Shown one piece after another: positions 9,033 to 17,800 of a stretch of 38,080 nucleotides of DNA. The DNA lies in the NCBI GenBank assembly GCA_021108075.1, contig JAIORP010000187.1:1-38080 (forward strand), read 5' to 3'. The number at the start of each line of letters is the position of its first letter. Positions within the stretch are counted from its first letter, which is position 1. The stretch is from Candidatus Omnitrophota bacterium (GTDB taxonomy: Bacteria; Omnitrophota; Gorgyraeia; Zapsychrales; Zapsychraceae). The notes below the pieces were generated by a model. The model searched no databases and was not told the origin of the DNA. It worked only from the letters and a program-made list of their open reading frames with translations. The position numbers and the translations under genes are program-made.

Positions 9033-9365
9033 CTAACGGGTCTTTCTAGCAGCAAAATTGAAATGATCAAAATATTTACGCCATAATATTTCGGAGGATG
9101 AAAATTCATTAGAACCATAGAAGAAGTCAACGAGAGCTTCTCTTGTCCTGAATAATTCTTTGAGACGGGAATATTTTCGAAGTGATCCTATGGTAAGGTC
9201 CAGCAATTCTAGCGCGCGGTTTACTGCTTTCCTGGAAAAATCATCGTTACCTTTTTTTCGCCAATTGAGCGCCCGACTTACTTCGCTGCCAACATTTGCC
9301 ATTTGCTCACAAAAAGACATTTCATTCCAACGACCGCCAGCAAGTCCTTCATGCTGAATGTTCAT
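9033..9365 (-). CDS. Small helical protein paired with DUF5674
   Basis: A 110-residue, mostly alpha-helical soluble protein with no signal peptide. Recognisable stretches are LAGGRWNEMSFCEQMANVGSEVSRA near the N-terminus, the RALELLDLTI helix and a C-terminal FFYGSNEFSSSEILWRKYF block. I recall this family beside DUF5674 genes in other genomes, but not a function. An ATG at 9365 overlaps the stop of the upstream gene as ATGA, giving translational coupling, so I prefer it to the ATG 12 bases earlier. The pair is a plausible toxin-antitoxin-like or two-subunit module because of its size and coupling. No catalytic motif is visible, so that reading is weak. Confidence 0.6.
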   Translation of the reverse strand: MNIQHEGLAGGRWNEMSFCEQMANVGSEVSRALNWRKKGNDDFSRKAVNRALELLDLTIGSLRKYSRLKELFRTREALVDFFYGSNEFSSSEILWRKYFDHFNFAARKTR

Positions 9366-9703
9366 CTCTTTACCCATCTGTTAACAATTTCAACAATGCT
9401 TTTTTGAATTTCTTCAGAATCGACACCTCGGCTCATGTTCCCTTGAGAGGGACGCATATTGATCATCGAGTCAAACTCAAGAAAGTCATCATCCTCGATC
9501 TCGGGATAAAAGTTAATACCCCAAAGACTGCTTTGCTTTGAACCATTTTCTAAAAGCAAGGCCTCCAGGTCAGAATGCAACTCCGCGTCAATAGCAACTA
9601 ATGCGCGATCCACATCAACAACCGCTTTGATTAGATCACCAAAAGTGTTCTGTGCCAGCTGCTTCAATTCATCCGTTGCAATAGCTTCACTCAATATTTT
9701 CAT
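9362..9703 (-). CDS. DUF5674 family protein
   Basis: A 113-residue soluble protein matching DUF5674 along its whole length as I remember the family: the start MKILSEAIATDELKQLA, the block IKAVVDVDRALVAIDAELH (about 25-43), the motif LLENGSKQSSLWGIN (50-64) and the C-terminal FDSMINMRPSQGN (77-89) followed by a VNRWVKR tail. The conserved acidic and polar residues (DAELH, SMINMRPSQGN) might form an active or binding site, but the function is unknown. It is upstream of and translationally coupled to the 110-residue partner (4-base overlap). The pair is bracketed by two copies of the same miniature repeat (8790-8863 and 9734-9799), which suggests it is accessory DNA. Confidence 0.8.
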   Translation of the reverse strand: MKILSEAIATDELKQLAQNTFGDLIKAVVDVDRALVAIDAELHSDLEALLLENGSKQSSLWGINFYPEIEDDDFLEFDSMINMRPSQGNMSRGVDSEEIQKSIVEIVNRWVKR

Positions 9704-9733
9704 ATTTTTCCCTATGAATATTTTTCATGAACG

Positions 9734-9799
9734 TTATACCAAATCCATTAATAAATTGTTCTATCTTAATTCTGAAAAGCAGAATTGATTTTGGTATAA
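9734..9799. repeat. Miniature repeat, copy B (internally deleted)
   Basis: A 66-base palindromic element with ends TTATACCAAATC and GATTTTGGTATAA, and an inner AATTCTG/CAGAATT pair. Compared with the copy at 24921-25027 it lacks the central hairpin. It lies in the 9704-9995 gap, which holds no gene that I can see. Confidence 0.7.
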
Positions 9800-9995
9800 C
9801 CTGTCCTGGCCGTATTGAATACAACTTCCCCTATAGTTGCGCCTTGAGCACCCAAGGAAGTCCCCTTGAAAACCGCCCCGTCCTCCAACATAAAATTGCG
9901 TTATTCATGCTGTATTTGTATTAATAAAAAAATAGTTGTTACCAACCCGCGATTTTAATGTTGTCGAAACACTATTCTCTATACTCTATCAGTTA

Positions 9996-11636
9996 TTAAG
10001 CTGTTAGTATTTTCTTTGCCGTCTCATCACCAACATCAGTCATGAAAGGAATTCCTGTTTCTTTCTCAGTTTCTCTATTACCTGAAAAGATCTCGTTTCT
10101 TGAAATCCCTTCTGGTGAAAACTTGCGCGTACCGGCCATTAATTGTGAAAGACCTGCACCCAATTTGTCACCTAGGGTATAGACTGCAACAGCACCGAGA
10201 GGTATATTCTTCATTTCTTCCTTACCAACTTTCTTTTCTATCTCACTGTAGCAAGCAAAGATCTCCTCTGGTTTCTTTCCTATATCTGTAACTGACTTCG
10301 GCAATTTATCCCAATTACCATTTACTTCTTTTCTCTTCGTAGGATCCAATGCTCCTTCGATATTTGCACCTAAGTATCCAGGGATCATAAGAGGTCTTCC
10401 CATACAAATTAGTTTTGTATAAGGAGCACCAAGCGCAAGCGCCTTGAAGATCTGATCTTCTTTTGCTAAACCACCAGCAAATGACATATCAACTACCTCT
10501 GTTCCGCTCTCTTCAAGGATCTTTGCATATTGATATGCTTTTGCATGTAGATGAAGCGAAGGAACTCCCCAAGATTCCATCATTCCCCAAGGACTCATTC
10601 CTGTTCCACCGCCTGATCCGTCAATTGTAAGAAGATCAAGCTTTGCTTCAGAAGCATATTTAATTGACATTGCAAGAGCTTCCATACCATAAGAACCAGT
10701 TTTAAGAGAGATCCTCTTGTAACCCAGGCTTCTTAGATAATCGACTGCACCCATGAAGTCATTTCTTACCTCATCAATTGAATTTCTATTCGTATAACCT
10801 AATCTGGAATGACGTGCTATTGACTTGATAGCTCCTGCCTCGAAAGCTGCTTGAATTTCCGGCAATGTTGGGTCTGGATCTACAACATACCCTCTATCTT
10901 TTAAGAACTTCGCGTATTCAAGTGATTCAACCTGAATTTCACCACCAATAACTTTTGCGCCTTGACCCCATTTAAGTTCAATAATAACTTTGTCGCCATA
11001 CTTTTCGATCAAGTATTCTGCGACACCGTTTCTAGTGTCTTCCACATTCATCTGAACAATGATAGCGCCATAGCCATCATAGTATCTTAAGAACGTATCA
11101 ACTCTGCGATCAAGTTCTGGAGCTTTTTTAATTCTTCCATCCTCAATAACAGCTTGCTTATCAACACCCACGACATTCTCACCAACAACAATAGGAAAAC
11201 CAGCCAAAGCTGCACCAACCGCAAATGAATCCCAGTATCTTGCAGCAATAAAAGTAGAACCTAGAGCACCTGTCATCATAGGAATTCTACATTTTGTTTT
11301 TATTTCTCCACCGAATTGAGTTTCGACTGAAACGTTTGGAAAAACACAATCATCTGCACTATTTGTTATGCCTGCTGGAAGATTGTTTGCTCCAAATACA
11401 TAGCCTTGTATTCGAAGATTATTATAGGATACTCCAATGTGTTCTGTATTTGCACTACCTGCTGTTACCCAACCAAAATCTCTTGGATAAAGCAAGTTAC
11501 GACCCTTCATACTTGAAAGCCATGTTTCACATTTTCCCGCACAATCAGCCCTGCATAGAGTACATAGACCTGATTCACAAGGATTCCCTCGATTGACAGT
11601 ACCTATCGCATCATTTGTTTTTTGCCACTGACTCAT
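9996..11636 (-). CDS. FMN-binding glutamate synthase domain protein (GltB-like)
   Basis: A 546-residue protein equivalent to the central FMN/synthase domain of glutamate synthase. It makes glutamate from 2-oxoglutarate and ammonia equivalents. The TIM-barrel motifs are present: LKWGQGAKVIGGE (about 223-235), the LLTIDGSGGGTGMSPW phosphate/FMN loop and DMSFAGGLAKEDQIFKALALGA. The N-terminus has five cysteines (20, 25, 28, 32, 36; CESGLCTLCRADCAGKC) that could hold an iron-sulfur cluster. The usual CxxxxxC cluster of GltB after the barrel is absent, as are the glutaminase and GXGXG domains. Ammonia must come from a partner or from free ammonium. AGA is the dominant arginine codon near the start, unlike the flanking genes. 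The gene has its own promoter and attenuator-like leader. Ribosome binding is by GGGGGAGG before the ATG. Confidence 0.85.
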   Translation of the reverse strand: MSQWQKTNDAIGTVNRGNPCESGLCTLCRADCAGKCETWLSSMKGRNLLYPRDFGWVTAGSANTEHIGVSYNNLRIQGYVFGANNLPAGITNSADDCVFPNVSVETQFGGEIKTKCRIPMMTGALGSTFIAARYWDSFAVGAALAGFPIVVGENVVGVDKQAVIEDGRIKKAPELDRRVDTFLRYYDGYGAIIVQMNVEDTRNGVAEYLIEKYGDKVIIELKWGQGAKVIGGEIQVESLEYAKFLKDRGYVVDPDPTLPEIQAAFEAGAIKSIARHSRLGYTNRNSIDEVRNDFMGAVDYLRSLGYKRISLKTGSYGMEALAMSIKYASEAKLDLLTIDGSGGGTGMSPWGMMESWGVPSLHLHAKAYQYAKILEESGTEVVDMSFAGGLAKEDQIFKALALGAPYTKLICMGRPLMIPGYLGANIEGALDPTKRKEVNGNWDKLPKSVTDIGKKPEEIFACYSEIEKKVGKEEMKNIPLGAVAVYTLGDKLGAGLSQLMAGTRKFSPEGISRNEIFSGNRETEKETGIPFMTDVGDETAKKILTA

Positions 11637-11849
11637 TGTTCCTCCCCCTTTTTACGTTGTTAAATCTAATTATATTAAAAAAGCAATCATAATCACTACA
11701 CCTCGTAGGTGTAAATAAAAAAAGTCCCCAAGAAAATCTACTAAGATCTCTTGAAGACACAATATATCACAAAATCAAACTTCATTCGTCCCTTAATGAA
11801 ACCACTTTGTGAAGATTCTACTTAAGACTTCATTGCCTTAAGTTTAAAC
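11637..11849 (-). promoter_or_regulatory. Structured leader of the gltB-like gene, with candidate ANTAR-type hairpin
   Basis: A 5' untranslated region of about 210 bases. Hairpin 1 (11821-11842): an 8-bp stem, CTTAAGGC with GTCTTAAG, closing the hexaloop AATGAA, which has A at position 1 and G at position 4 as in ANTAR-protein target loops. Hairpin 2 (11768-11811): outer stem CACAAA/TTTGTG and inner TTCATT/AATGAA. A terminator follows (11717-11758), then a small ACACCT/AGGTGT hairpin (11698-11712). The arrangement suggests control by premature termination. Its GGCAATGA core recurs in the nfnA leader. Confidence 0.55.
11717..11758 (-). terminator. Attenuator terminator upstream of the gltB-like gene
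   Basis: In the transcript, GUCUUCAAGAGA pairs with UUUCUUGGGGAC (about 12 pairs including G-U) and is followed by seven U. It lies between promoter and gene, about 80 bases before the ATG, so it would stop transcription early unless prevented. Confidence 0.65.
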
Positions 11850-11878
11850 AATATACAATTATCTCTTTATTTTGTCAA
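11850..11878 (-). promoter_or_regulatory. Sigma-70 promoter of the gltB-like gene
   Basis: TTGACA (11873-11878), a 17-base spacer, then TATATT (11850-11855), read on the minus strand. The -35 box, spacing and -10 box equal those of the nfnA promoter at 14282-14310. Confidence 0.8.
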
Positions 11879-11889
11879 ATGGATTCTTA

Positions 11890-11913
11890 AATAGGGGACA
11901 ACAGCGCCCTATT
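11890..11913 (-). terminator. Weak hairpin at the end of nfnB/gltD
   Basis: AATAGGG pairs with CCCTATT around a 10-base loop and overlaps the TAG stop of the upstream gene. The tail has only a short T run, so termination may be partial. The next promoter begins 12 bases further on. Confidence 0.35.
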
Positions 11914-13348
11914 CTAAATACTCATTGATAGATTTAGCAGCAGTTCTTCCCTGCCCCATCGCTAAAATTACAGTCGCTGCCCCTAAAACAATATCTCCAC
12001 CGGCATATATTCCGTCAATTGATGTTTTACATTTTTCATCCACAACAATGTTTCCCCACTTATTTGTCTCTAAATCAGGTGTCGTTTGCTTGATCAACGG
12101 ATTTGAGTCATTTCCAATCGCGACAATAACGGTATCCAAATCTATAATAAATTCGCTTCCATTAATAACGACTGGCCTGCGTCTTCCAGAATCATCAGGC
12201 TCTCCCAACTCATATCTCAGGCATTCCATCGCTATAACATGACCATTTTCGTCTCCGATAATACTTTTTGCATTCTCAAGTAAATGAAAAATGACACCCT
12301 CTTCCCTGGCATGATGGACTTCTTCAACACGAGCCGGCATTTCAACTTCAGTCCGTCTATAGATAAGATGGACCTCTTCCGCGCCAAGTCGTACAGCCAT
12401 ACGCGCGGCATCCATAGCCACATTTCCTCCGCCAAGCACCCCTACTTTACGTGAATCAAACATTGGTGTATGTGCTTTATCTTTATCATACGCGCGCATA
12501 AGATTCGCGCGCGTTAAATATTCATTTGCTGAAAAAACACCTACTAAATTCTCTCCTTCTATATTCATAAACCGGGGCAACCCCGCGCCCGCTCCGATAA
12601 AAACCGCGTCAAAGCCGTCTTTTTCAATAAAATCAGCAAGCTTTCTGGTTCTCCCAACCACAAAATTCCTTTTAATTTCAATACCCATTGTCTTAAGAAT
12701 ATCTATTTCCTCGTGTACTATTTTCTTGGGTAAACGAAATTCAGGAATACCATAAACCATTACACCTCCGGTTTTATGAAAAGCTTCAAACATAGTGACA
12801 GAATGTCCTTCTCGTCTAACATCAGCAGCTACTGTAATACTGGCAGGTCCGCTTCCAATAACCGCGACTTTTTTCCCTGTTTCCTTTTCCACTTTAGGCG
12901 CTGAAACCATTGCGTGATCACGCTCCCAATCAGCAACATAGCGCTCAAGCCTTCCGATGGAAACAGCCTTGTTAACATCTTTTAATGATTTGCCAACAGT
13001 GCATGGCGCCTGACATTGTGTTTCCTGAGGACAAACTCTTCCGCAAACTGCAGGCAGCAAACTATTCTTTTTAATAATATCAATTGCTAGTTTATTTTCT
13101 CCATCAGCTATTGCTTTAATAAATCCTGGAATGTCTATCTGAACAGGGCACCCCGCGATACAAGGAGAACTTTTGCATTGTATACATCGCATAGCTTCAA
13201 GCTGTGCTTGTTCTTGAGTATACCCGAGGGCGACCTCCTGCATATTGTCCACACGCTCAACAGGATCCTGTAGAGGCATTTCCTGCGCAGGAATTGCCAT
13301 ACGGTCTTTAGGTTTCAAATCTTTATTGTCAGGTAATATTTTATCCAT
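11909..13348 (-). CDS. gltA: NAD(P)-dependent glutamate synthase small subunit / NfnB-type flavoprotein
   Basis: A 479-residue iron-sulfur flavoprotein. Eight cysteines at 55, 58, 63, 67 and 102, 106, 112, 116 build the two N-terminal [4Fe-4S] sites of the GltD/NfnB family. An FAD-binding GSGPAS motif sits at 165-170, an NADPH-binding GGGNVAMDAARMAVRLGAEEV segment in the middle, and the closing FAD motif GIYAGGDIVLGAATVILAMGQG near 447-468. It could act as the GltD partner of the FMN-domain protein or, with the preceding subunit, as Nfn, the electron-bifurcating NADH-dependent ferredoxin:NADP oxidoreductase. The eight-base overlap with the NfnA-like gene upstream favours a fixed two-subunit enzyme. 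I cannot separate the two roles by sequence alone; both may apply. Confidence 0.85.
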   Translation of the reverse strand: MDKILPDNKDLKPKDRMAIPAQEMPLQDPVERVDNMQEVALGYTQEQAQLEAMRCIQCKSSPCIAGCPVQIDIPGFIKAIADGENKLAIDIIKKNSLLPAVCGRVCPQETQCQAPCTVGKSLKDVNKAVSIGRLERYVADWERDHAMVSAPKVEKETGKKVAVIGSGPASITVAADVRREGHSVTMFEAFHKTGGVMVYGIPEFRLPKKIVHEEIDILKTMGIEIKRNFVVGRTRKLADFIEKDGFDAVFIGAGAGLPRFMNIEGENLVGVFSANEYLTRANLMRAYDKDKAHTPMFDSRKVGVLGGGNVAMDAARMAVRLGAEEVHLIYRRTEVEMPARVEEVHHAREEGVIFHLLENAKSIIGDENGHVIAMECLRYELGEPDDSGRRRPVVINGSEFIIDLDTVIVAIGNDSNPLIKQTTPDLETNKWGNIVVDEKCKTSIDGIYAGGDIVLGAATVILAMGQGRTAAKSINEYLE

Positions 13349-14192
13349 TGGCCTTCTTCTTCGCCGCTATTTCTAAATGACATTGTTCATGATCTTTATC
13401 TTCACGTTTTTTATAAGACCCTAAGCGCTGCATCATATTGTTGAAATCAACAAGATGACCATCAAATTCAGGACCATCGACACATACGAAACGAGTCTCA
13501 CCTCCAACGATTACACGGCATCCTCCGCACATACCTGTTCCATCAATCATGATTGTGTTAAGAGAAACGACTGTTGGAACTTTATACGGGCGGGTTGTTT
13601 CCGCGCAGAATTTCATCATAACAGGCGGGCCAATAGCAATTACTAAATCAGGCTTTTCGCGTTCTTCACACGCTTCTTTAAGAGGTGCTGTTACCAAAGC
13701 TTTTCGTCCATAAGACCCATCATCTGTGCAAATAATTATTTCATCAGCAATTAATTTCATTTCATCTTCTAAAATAATCAAATCTTTGTTACGTGCTCCT
13801 ATAATCACAACAAGTTTGTTGCCAATAATTTTCATTGCTCTTGCAATGGGATATAATGGCGCAACACCGATTCCTCCCCCCACACAAACAACCGTCCCTA
13901 CTTTTTCAACATGTGTTGGTTTTCCCAGAGGTCCTACAAGATTAAGAATATCGTCTCTTTCATGAAGCTCAGCAAGCAAATGCGTTGTTTTCCCTACTGT
14001 TTGGAAAATAAGCGTGATAGTGCCTTCTTTTTGATCAGAATCAGCAATTGTTAAAGGAATTCTCTCGCCATCTTCAGCAACCTGAAGAATAATAAACTGT
14101 CCGGGCAGACACTCCCGGGCTATCAATGCAGCCTCTATTTTCAGCCTAAAGACTTCGTCAGATAATTGTTGTTTTTCAATAATTTTATTCAT
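13341..14192 (-). CDS. nfnA: NfnA-type ferredoxin:NADP oxidoreductase subunit
   Basis: A 283-residue FAD/NAD-binding reductase of the dihydroorotate dehydrogenase electron-transfer/sulfide dehydrogenase type. The FAD domain (1-95) includes LPGQFIILQ and RIPLTIAD. The NAD domain begins VVCVGGGIGVAPLYPIARAM (102-120). The [2Fe-2S] site is GMCGGC (220-225) plus Cys237, with Asp217 placed where Nfn small subunits use an aspartate ligand, which supports Nfn over plain PyrK. I start it at the ATG at 14190-14192 because homologues begin there; an upstream in-frame TTG at 14234 would add 14 non-homologous residues that overlap the leader terminator. No clear Shine-Dalgarno is visible. The gene has its own promoter and attenuator-like leader. 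Confidence 0.85.
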   Translation of the reverse strand: MNKIIEKQQLSDEVFRLKIEAALIARECLPGQFIILQVAEDGERIPLTIADSDQKEGTITLIFQTVGKTTHLLAELHERDDILNLVGPLGKPTHVEKVGTVVCVGGGIGVAPLYPIARAMKIIGNKLVVIIGARNKDLIILEDEMKLIADEIIICTDDGSYGRKALVTAPLKEACEEREKPDLVIAIGPPVMMKFCAETTRPYKVPTVVSLNTIMIDGTGMCGGCRVIVGGETRFVCVDGPEFDGHLVDFNNMMQRLGSYKKREDKDHEQCHLEIAAKKKANG

Positions 14193-14275
14193 TGATTGGA
14201 AAAGGAATATTCTAATATTAAAAAAAATCCCCAAAAATCCATTTCTGGCTCTTGGAGGACGTCATTGCCCAAAAC
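14193..14275 (-). promoter_or_regulatory. Attenuator-like leader of nfnA
   Basis: A leader of about 80 bases. GGGC and GTCC (14267-14270 and 14257-14260) close the hexaloop AATGAC (14261-14266), again with A1 and G4. The 3' arm of this hairpin overlaps the 5' arm of the terminator that follows, so the two are mutually exclusive, as an antiterminator requires. The GGCAATGA-GTC core lies at the same distance from TATATT as in the gltB-like leader. A 15-codon ORF (14218-14265) also runs through the terminator. Confidence 0.5.
14220..14259 (-). terminator. Attenuator terminator upstream of nfnA
   Basis: UCCUCCAAGAGCCA pairs with UGGAUUUUUGGGGA (12 of 14 positions, counting G-U) over a GAAA loop, followed by eight U. 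It ends 28 bases before the nfnA ATG. Confidence 0.6.
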
Positions 14276-14281
14276 AAATGC

Positions 14282-14310
14282 AATATACAACTAATCATAT
14301 TTCTTGTCAA
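14282..14310 (-). promoter_or_regulatory. Sigma-70 promoter of nfnA-gltA
   Basis: TTGACA (14305-14310), a 17-base spacer and TATATT (14282-14287) on the minus strand, matching the gltB-like promoter. Confidence 0.8.
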
Positions 14311-14563
14311 ATATTATATTTTTTTCTTTGGTTTAAAGAATTATGGGACATTGATGAATTCATGAATCTATATACTTCTGCCTTTCTTGCTTAATTCATT
14401 TAACAATCCCCTTCCCGCAACTATTTCCATTCCTCTAGATTCCGCCTTACTTGCCGCCGATTGCGTGATACCTGATAAAACTGATCAACGACAATTAAAA
14501 TTCCCGATTTGGGGACAAAAAATTAAGTTTCACTCTTTCGTCTTTTTGCCGAATTCATCCGAT

Positions 14564-14670
14564 AATACCAAATCCATTAAATAATTACCAAAGTCATTAT
14601 GATATTCTCGACGTTTAAACGAGAATATTGGTATTCAAACAGGACAATTATTTAATGGATTTGGTATAAT
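14564..14670. repeat. Miniature repeat, copy C
   Basis: Ends AATACCAAATCCATTAA and TTAATGGATTTGGTATAAT form terminal inverted repeats. The centre has a hairpin, ATATTCTCG with CGAGAATAT. It lies in the 14311-14858 gap, which holds no convincing gene; copy D follows almost at once. Confidence 0.75.
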
Positions 14671-14683
14671 TTTCAACGTAACT

Positions 14684-14768
14684 CTAGAATAATATTGTTC
14701 TGCTTTTCTCGACGCTAAAGCAAGAATATCAGAATTGAAATAGAACAATTCATTAATGGAAATAATTA
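14684..14768. repeat. Miniature repeat, copy D (partial)
   Basis: GTTCTGCTTTTCTCGACGCT then AAAGCAAGAATATCAGAATT and GAAATAGAACAATTCATTAATGG match the copy at 24921-25027 in the same orientation. The left end is missing and the right end stops before the GGTATAA terminus. Confidence 0.7.
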
Positions 14769-14858
14769 CTCATGATGCTCCACGCGTGTATCCGCACACT
14801 GCTTGTTTTGAGTCATTCTTTCAGGCGGGTATATCATTCCTGCTTATCCTGCTCTTCC

Positions 14859-17800
14859 TTACAGCACTCCATTGATCTCGAGTCTCAATCGCTGAGAACT
14901 GATCTGCGGAACAATGACCGGGGCAGTCTGAACCCGGTCATCCGCTACTGGCTGCTCAATGATCGCCTCGCCGAGAATGCCGATCGACTGCGGAAGATTG
15001 GGCAGCGGGACTACATTGATAATAACCGGAATAAACCCATCGATATCAATCGACTGCACTGGCTGCTTCTGTTTAGGCAAGGGAACGCCCTTGCCGTCAC
15101 GTCTAATTTTCAATTGAAACAGGGCGGGATTAAGATCGATACCACCATATTTCCCTTCACCTTTTTCAAATTTATCTCTTTCAACCTCATAACCGGCCGC
15201 GCCGGTCCCGCGCAACGTTTCATCAAAAAAGATGCCATAATGCTTAACCATTTCTTTGATATCCACAGATTGATGGGCGGAAATAAGAATACTTTCTTGC
15301 CGTTGAGCAAATTCCGTACTTGTCCCCGCACGGTAACTGTAATAGAGCTCCGAAGCTTCTTGCATGGAAGCCATGATCATCGGAACACCTTGACTATTAA
15401 AGCGTCTTACGATATCATCGCTGCCGAGTTCAAAACCCCAAGCAAGAGTTCCTAAGTCCCAGCCTTCGAATGGATTAACCGACCACCCATTTTCCCCGTT
15501 ACGGATGAAAGACAATATTTCACCCGTAGCTGTCCCAATCACAAGCACCCCATTAAGGCCGGCGCGCCCGCCACTTGTTCCGGAAGCCTCACGCGTATGC
15601 CGTGGGGTCTCCAGCCAAATATTGCTGCCGCTGACCGCTTTTTGCATAACTTCTGTTCCGGTTTCATTAATGAAAATAAATTTCCCTTTAAACCGGGGGT
15701 CATTCTGCATTTGCTTTAACTGACGTTCCCAATCCATGCCGGACTGATCACGCCCAACGCCACCCAGGAGAATATTCGCGCCTAAGCCTAAACGTTTCCC
15801 CCAGGGGGTATCATAGGTTTGATCCCGCTCACCCGTAATCCATTCCATGATCGGGATGTAGATGCCTTGTTCTTTGTACTGAACGAGCCGCCTTAACGCG
15901 CCGAACAATGGCCGGTCCAAATTATCAAAACCATTTAAACCTTTTTCTTTAAGCATGACGTTTAATGCTTCTTTTTGCGCCTCATTAATGAGAAAGAGAT
16001 CCCGGCCTTGGACGTTCTCTACTCCTTCTCGCGTTATTAATTGAGCCAATGCATCGGAATACCATAAATACGGATCCGACCCGTTTTGAATACCGGTCGT
16101 TTTCCAGGCATGCTGCGGTAAAACAACCAGCTGGGTTATCTTTCCATGTTCCGGTGAAACACCATTAATCGTATTAGCAATTTGACCCAATGCGTCGGCA
16201 GCGCTGATAATGCCGTTTTTGATGATATTATCAGGAACCAGGTCAGATCCCACCTGACTGCGCAAATAAGCAATGTCTGACCAGATCGGCAAAGCGGCTT
16301 TTTCCGGAGTGTGCGTTGTAAAAACGTATTCTGTTTCGGCAAAAACACTTTTTTCATTATCTGTTGTATTTTCAAAGTAAGTCCGGTCATTGATCATGGA
16401 TTGTCCGACAAAAAAAAGCTGCGGCTCACTCATGCGCACGGCCGTGGATTCAATCCCTAACTGTTTATACAGTTCCACAACCGCCCGTCCTGTAAAACCA
16501 TATTGTTGCATCCTCAAAGAATAATCTTCCGGATAAATATGGCTGAATATTTGAGGATTGGCAAGGGCGAAAACAGGTGTTCCGCCTAAATCCACCCAGA
16601 ATACCCCCACCTTATATGTTGCCCCATTAAAATCAACATCAATAGTTAGAATTTCTGATTTCCCGGACGCGTCACGGATCAAAAACGGATCAATGCCTTT
16701 TTCCTTCATCCAATCGATATCGATCCATTGGTCCCCTTCGGTAAAAGCGGAATATAATGGCATGACGCCTGAGGATAACCAGTGGTTAAAATCTTTGAGA
16801 ACAGAGAGATTGTTCCACGTTTCCCCTGTTAAAAAACCCAATCCGCCTTTCCCCTGGGCTAATTGAGCATAACCTTTTAATTTGTAAATGATCGCTTCTA
16901 AAGAAACGTCTGTTAAGACTTTATAACCCTTTTCCCGGGCGGTCCGCAGGGATTCAACATATCCACTTAACTTCGGATCAACAATATCGATGTTTGGACG
17001 TGTAACAAAACGGTTGGGAAACTTTTCTTGTAAAAGATTTTGGTCAAACATGGCCGCCTCAGTCTGAAGGCTCTGCTGTGCCGCTTCCATTTCCGTGACT
17101 TTGTCAGAATTGGGTTGCGTAAATTCTAAAAGGCGGACGGTCATGGCCAAGCCATTATTTTGTTCTTCATTAACCAGCATGGCGAGATCACGGTCTAATG
17201 TCTGAACATCCTGTCGTACGGCGCTGGTTTGACGCAAATCGTTTCCGCCGGAAAAATATTTGCGGGCAACAACACCCTGTTCCATCGGGTCATATTCCTC
17301 TTTTATAAAATTATAAACACCTTCTCTAAAGGACTTCACATATTTCTGATAAATGGCTTCTTTGTATGACAGGTCATCGACATCAACACCCCTGGTCTTT
17401 TCTTTGTTCCTGTAAACTTGATTCAGGATCGTATCACGCAAATTGTCTTTATACCAGGTTGCCAAAATAACAGAATGATAAATCTGGCGCAATAAAGCAA
17501 AATTCTTGCCCTTATTAACTTCTTTTTCAATTTCCGGGATGAGCACATCACGGACGACTTCGGACGTCACACCACTAACAACTTCCGCGACTTTATTCTT
17601 AATTTTATTCAATCCAAATTTATCTTTACCTAAATTCTTCTGTAAAGCGAAATAGTCCTCTTCGAGCATAACCTTTAAATGGGTCTTAACGACATAGGCG
17701 GTTGTTTCATTTTCATAAACGACGGCTTCATCCGGAACAATCCATATTTTATTAAAGGTGTTCATCGGAATTTCCGTCGTGCCGTATTTTTCCATCGCCT

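Noticed and set aside
14193..14234. Longer nfnA starting at TTG 14234
   Set aside because: It would place the start within the leader terminator and add 14 residues not typical of the family.
14772..15455. Plus-strand ORF of 227 codons
   Set aside because: Mostly antisense to the secreted phosphorylase-like gene, whose signal peptide, domains and Shine-Dalgarno are clear.
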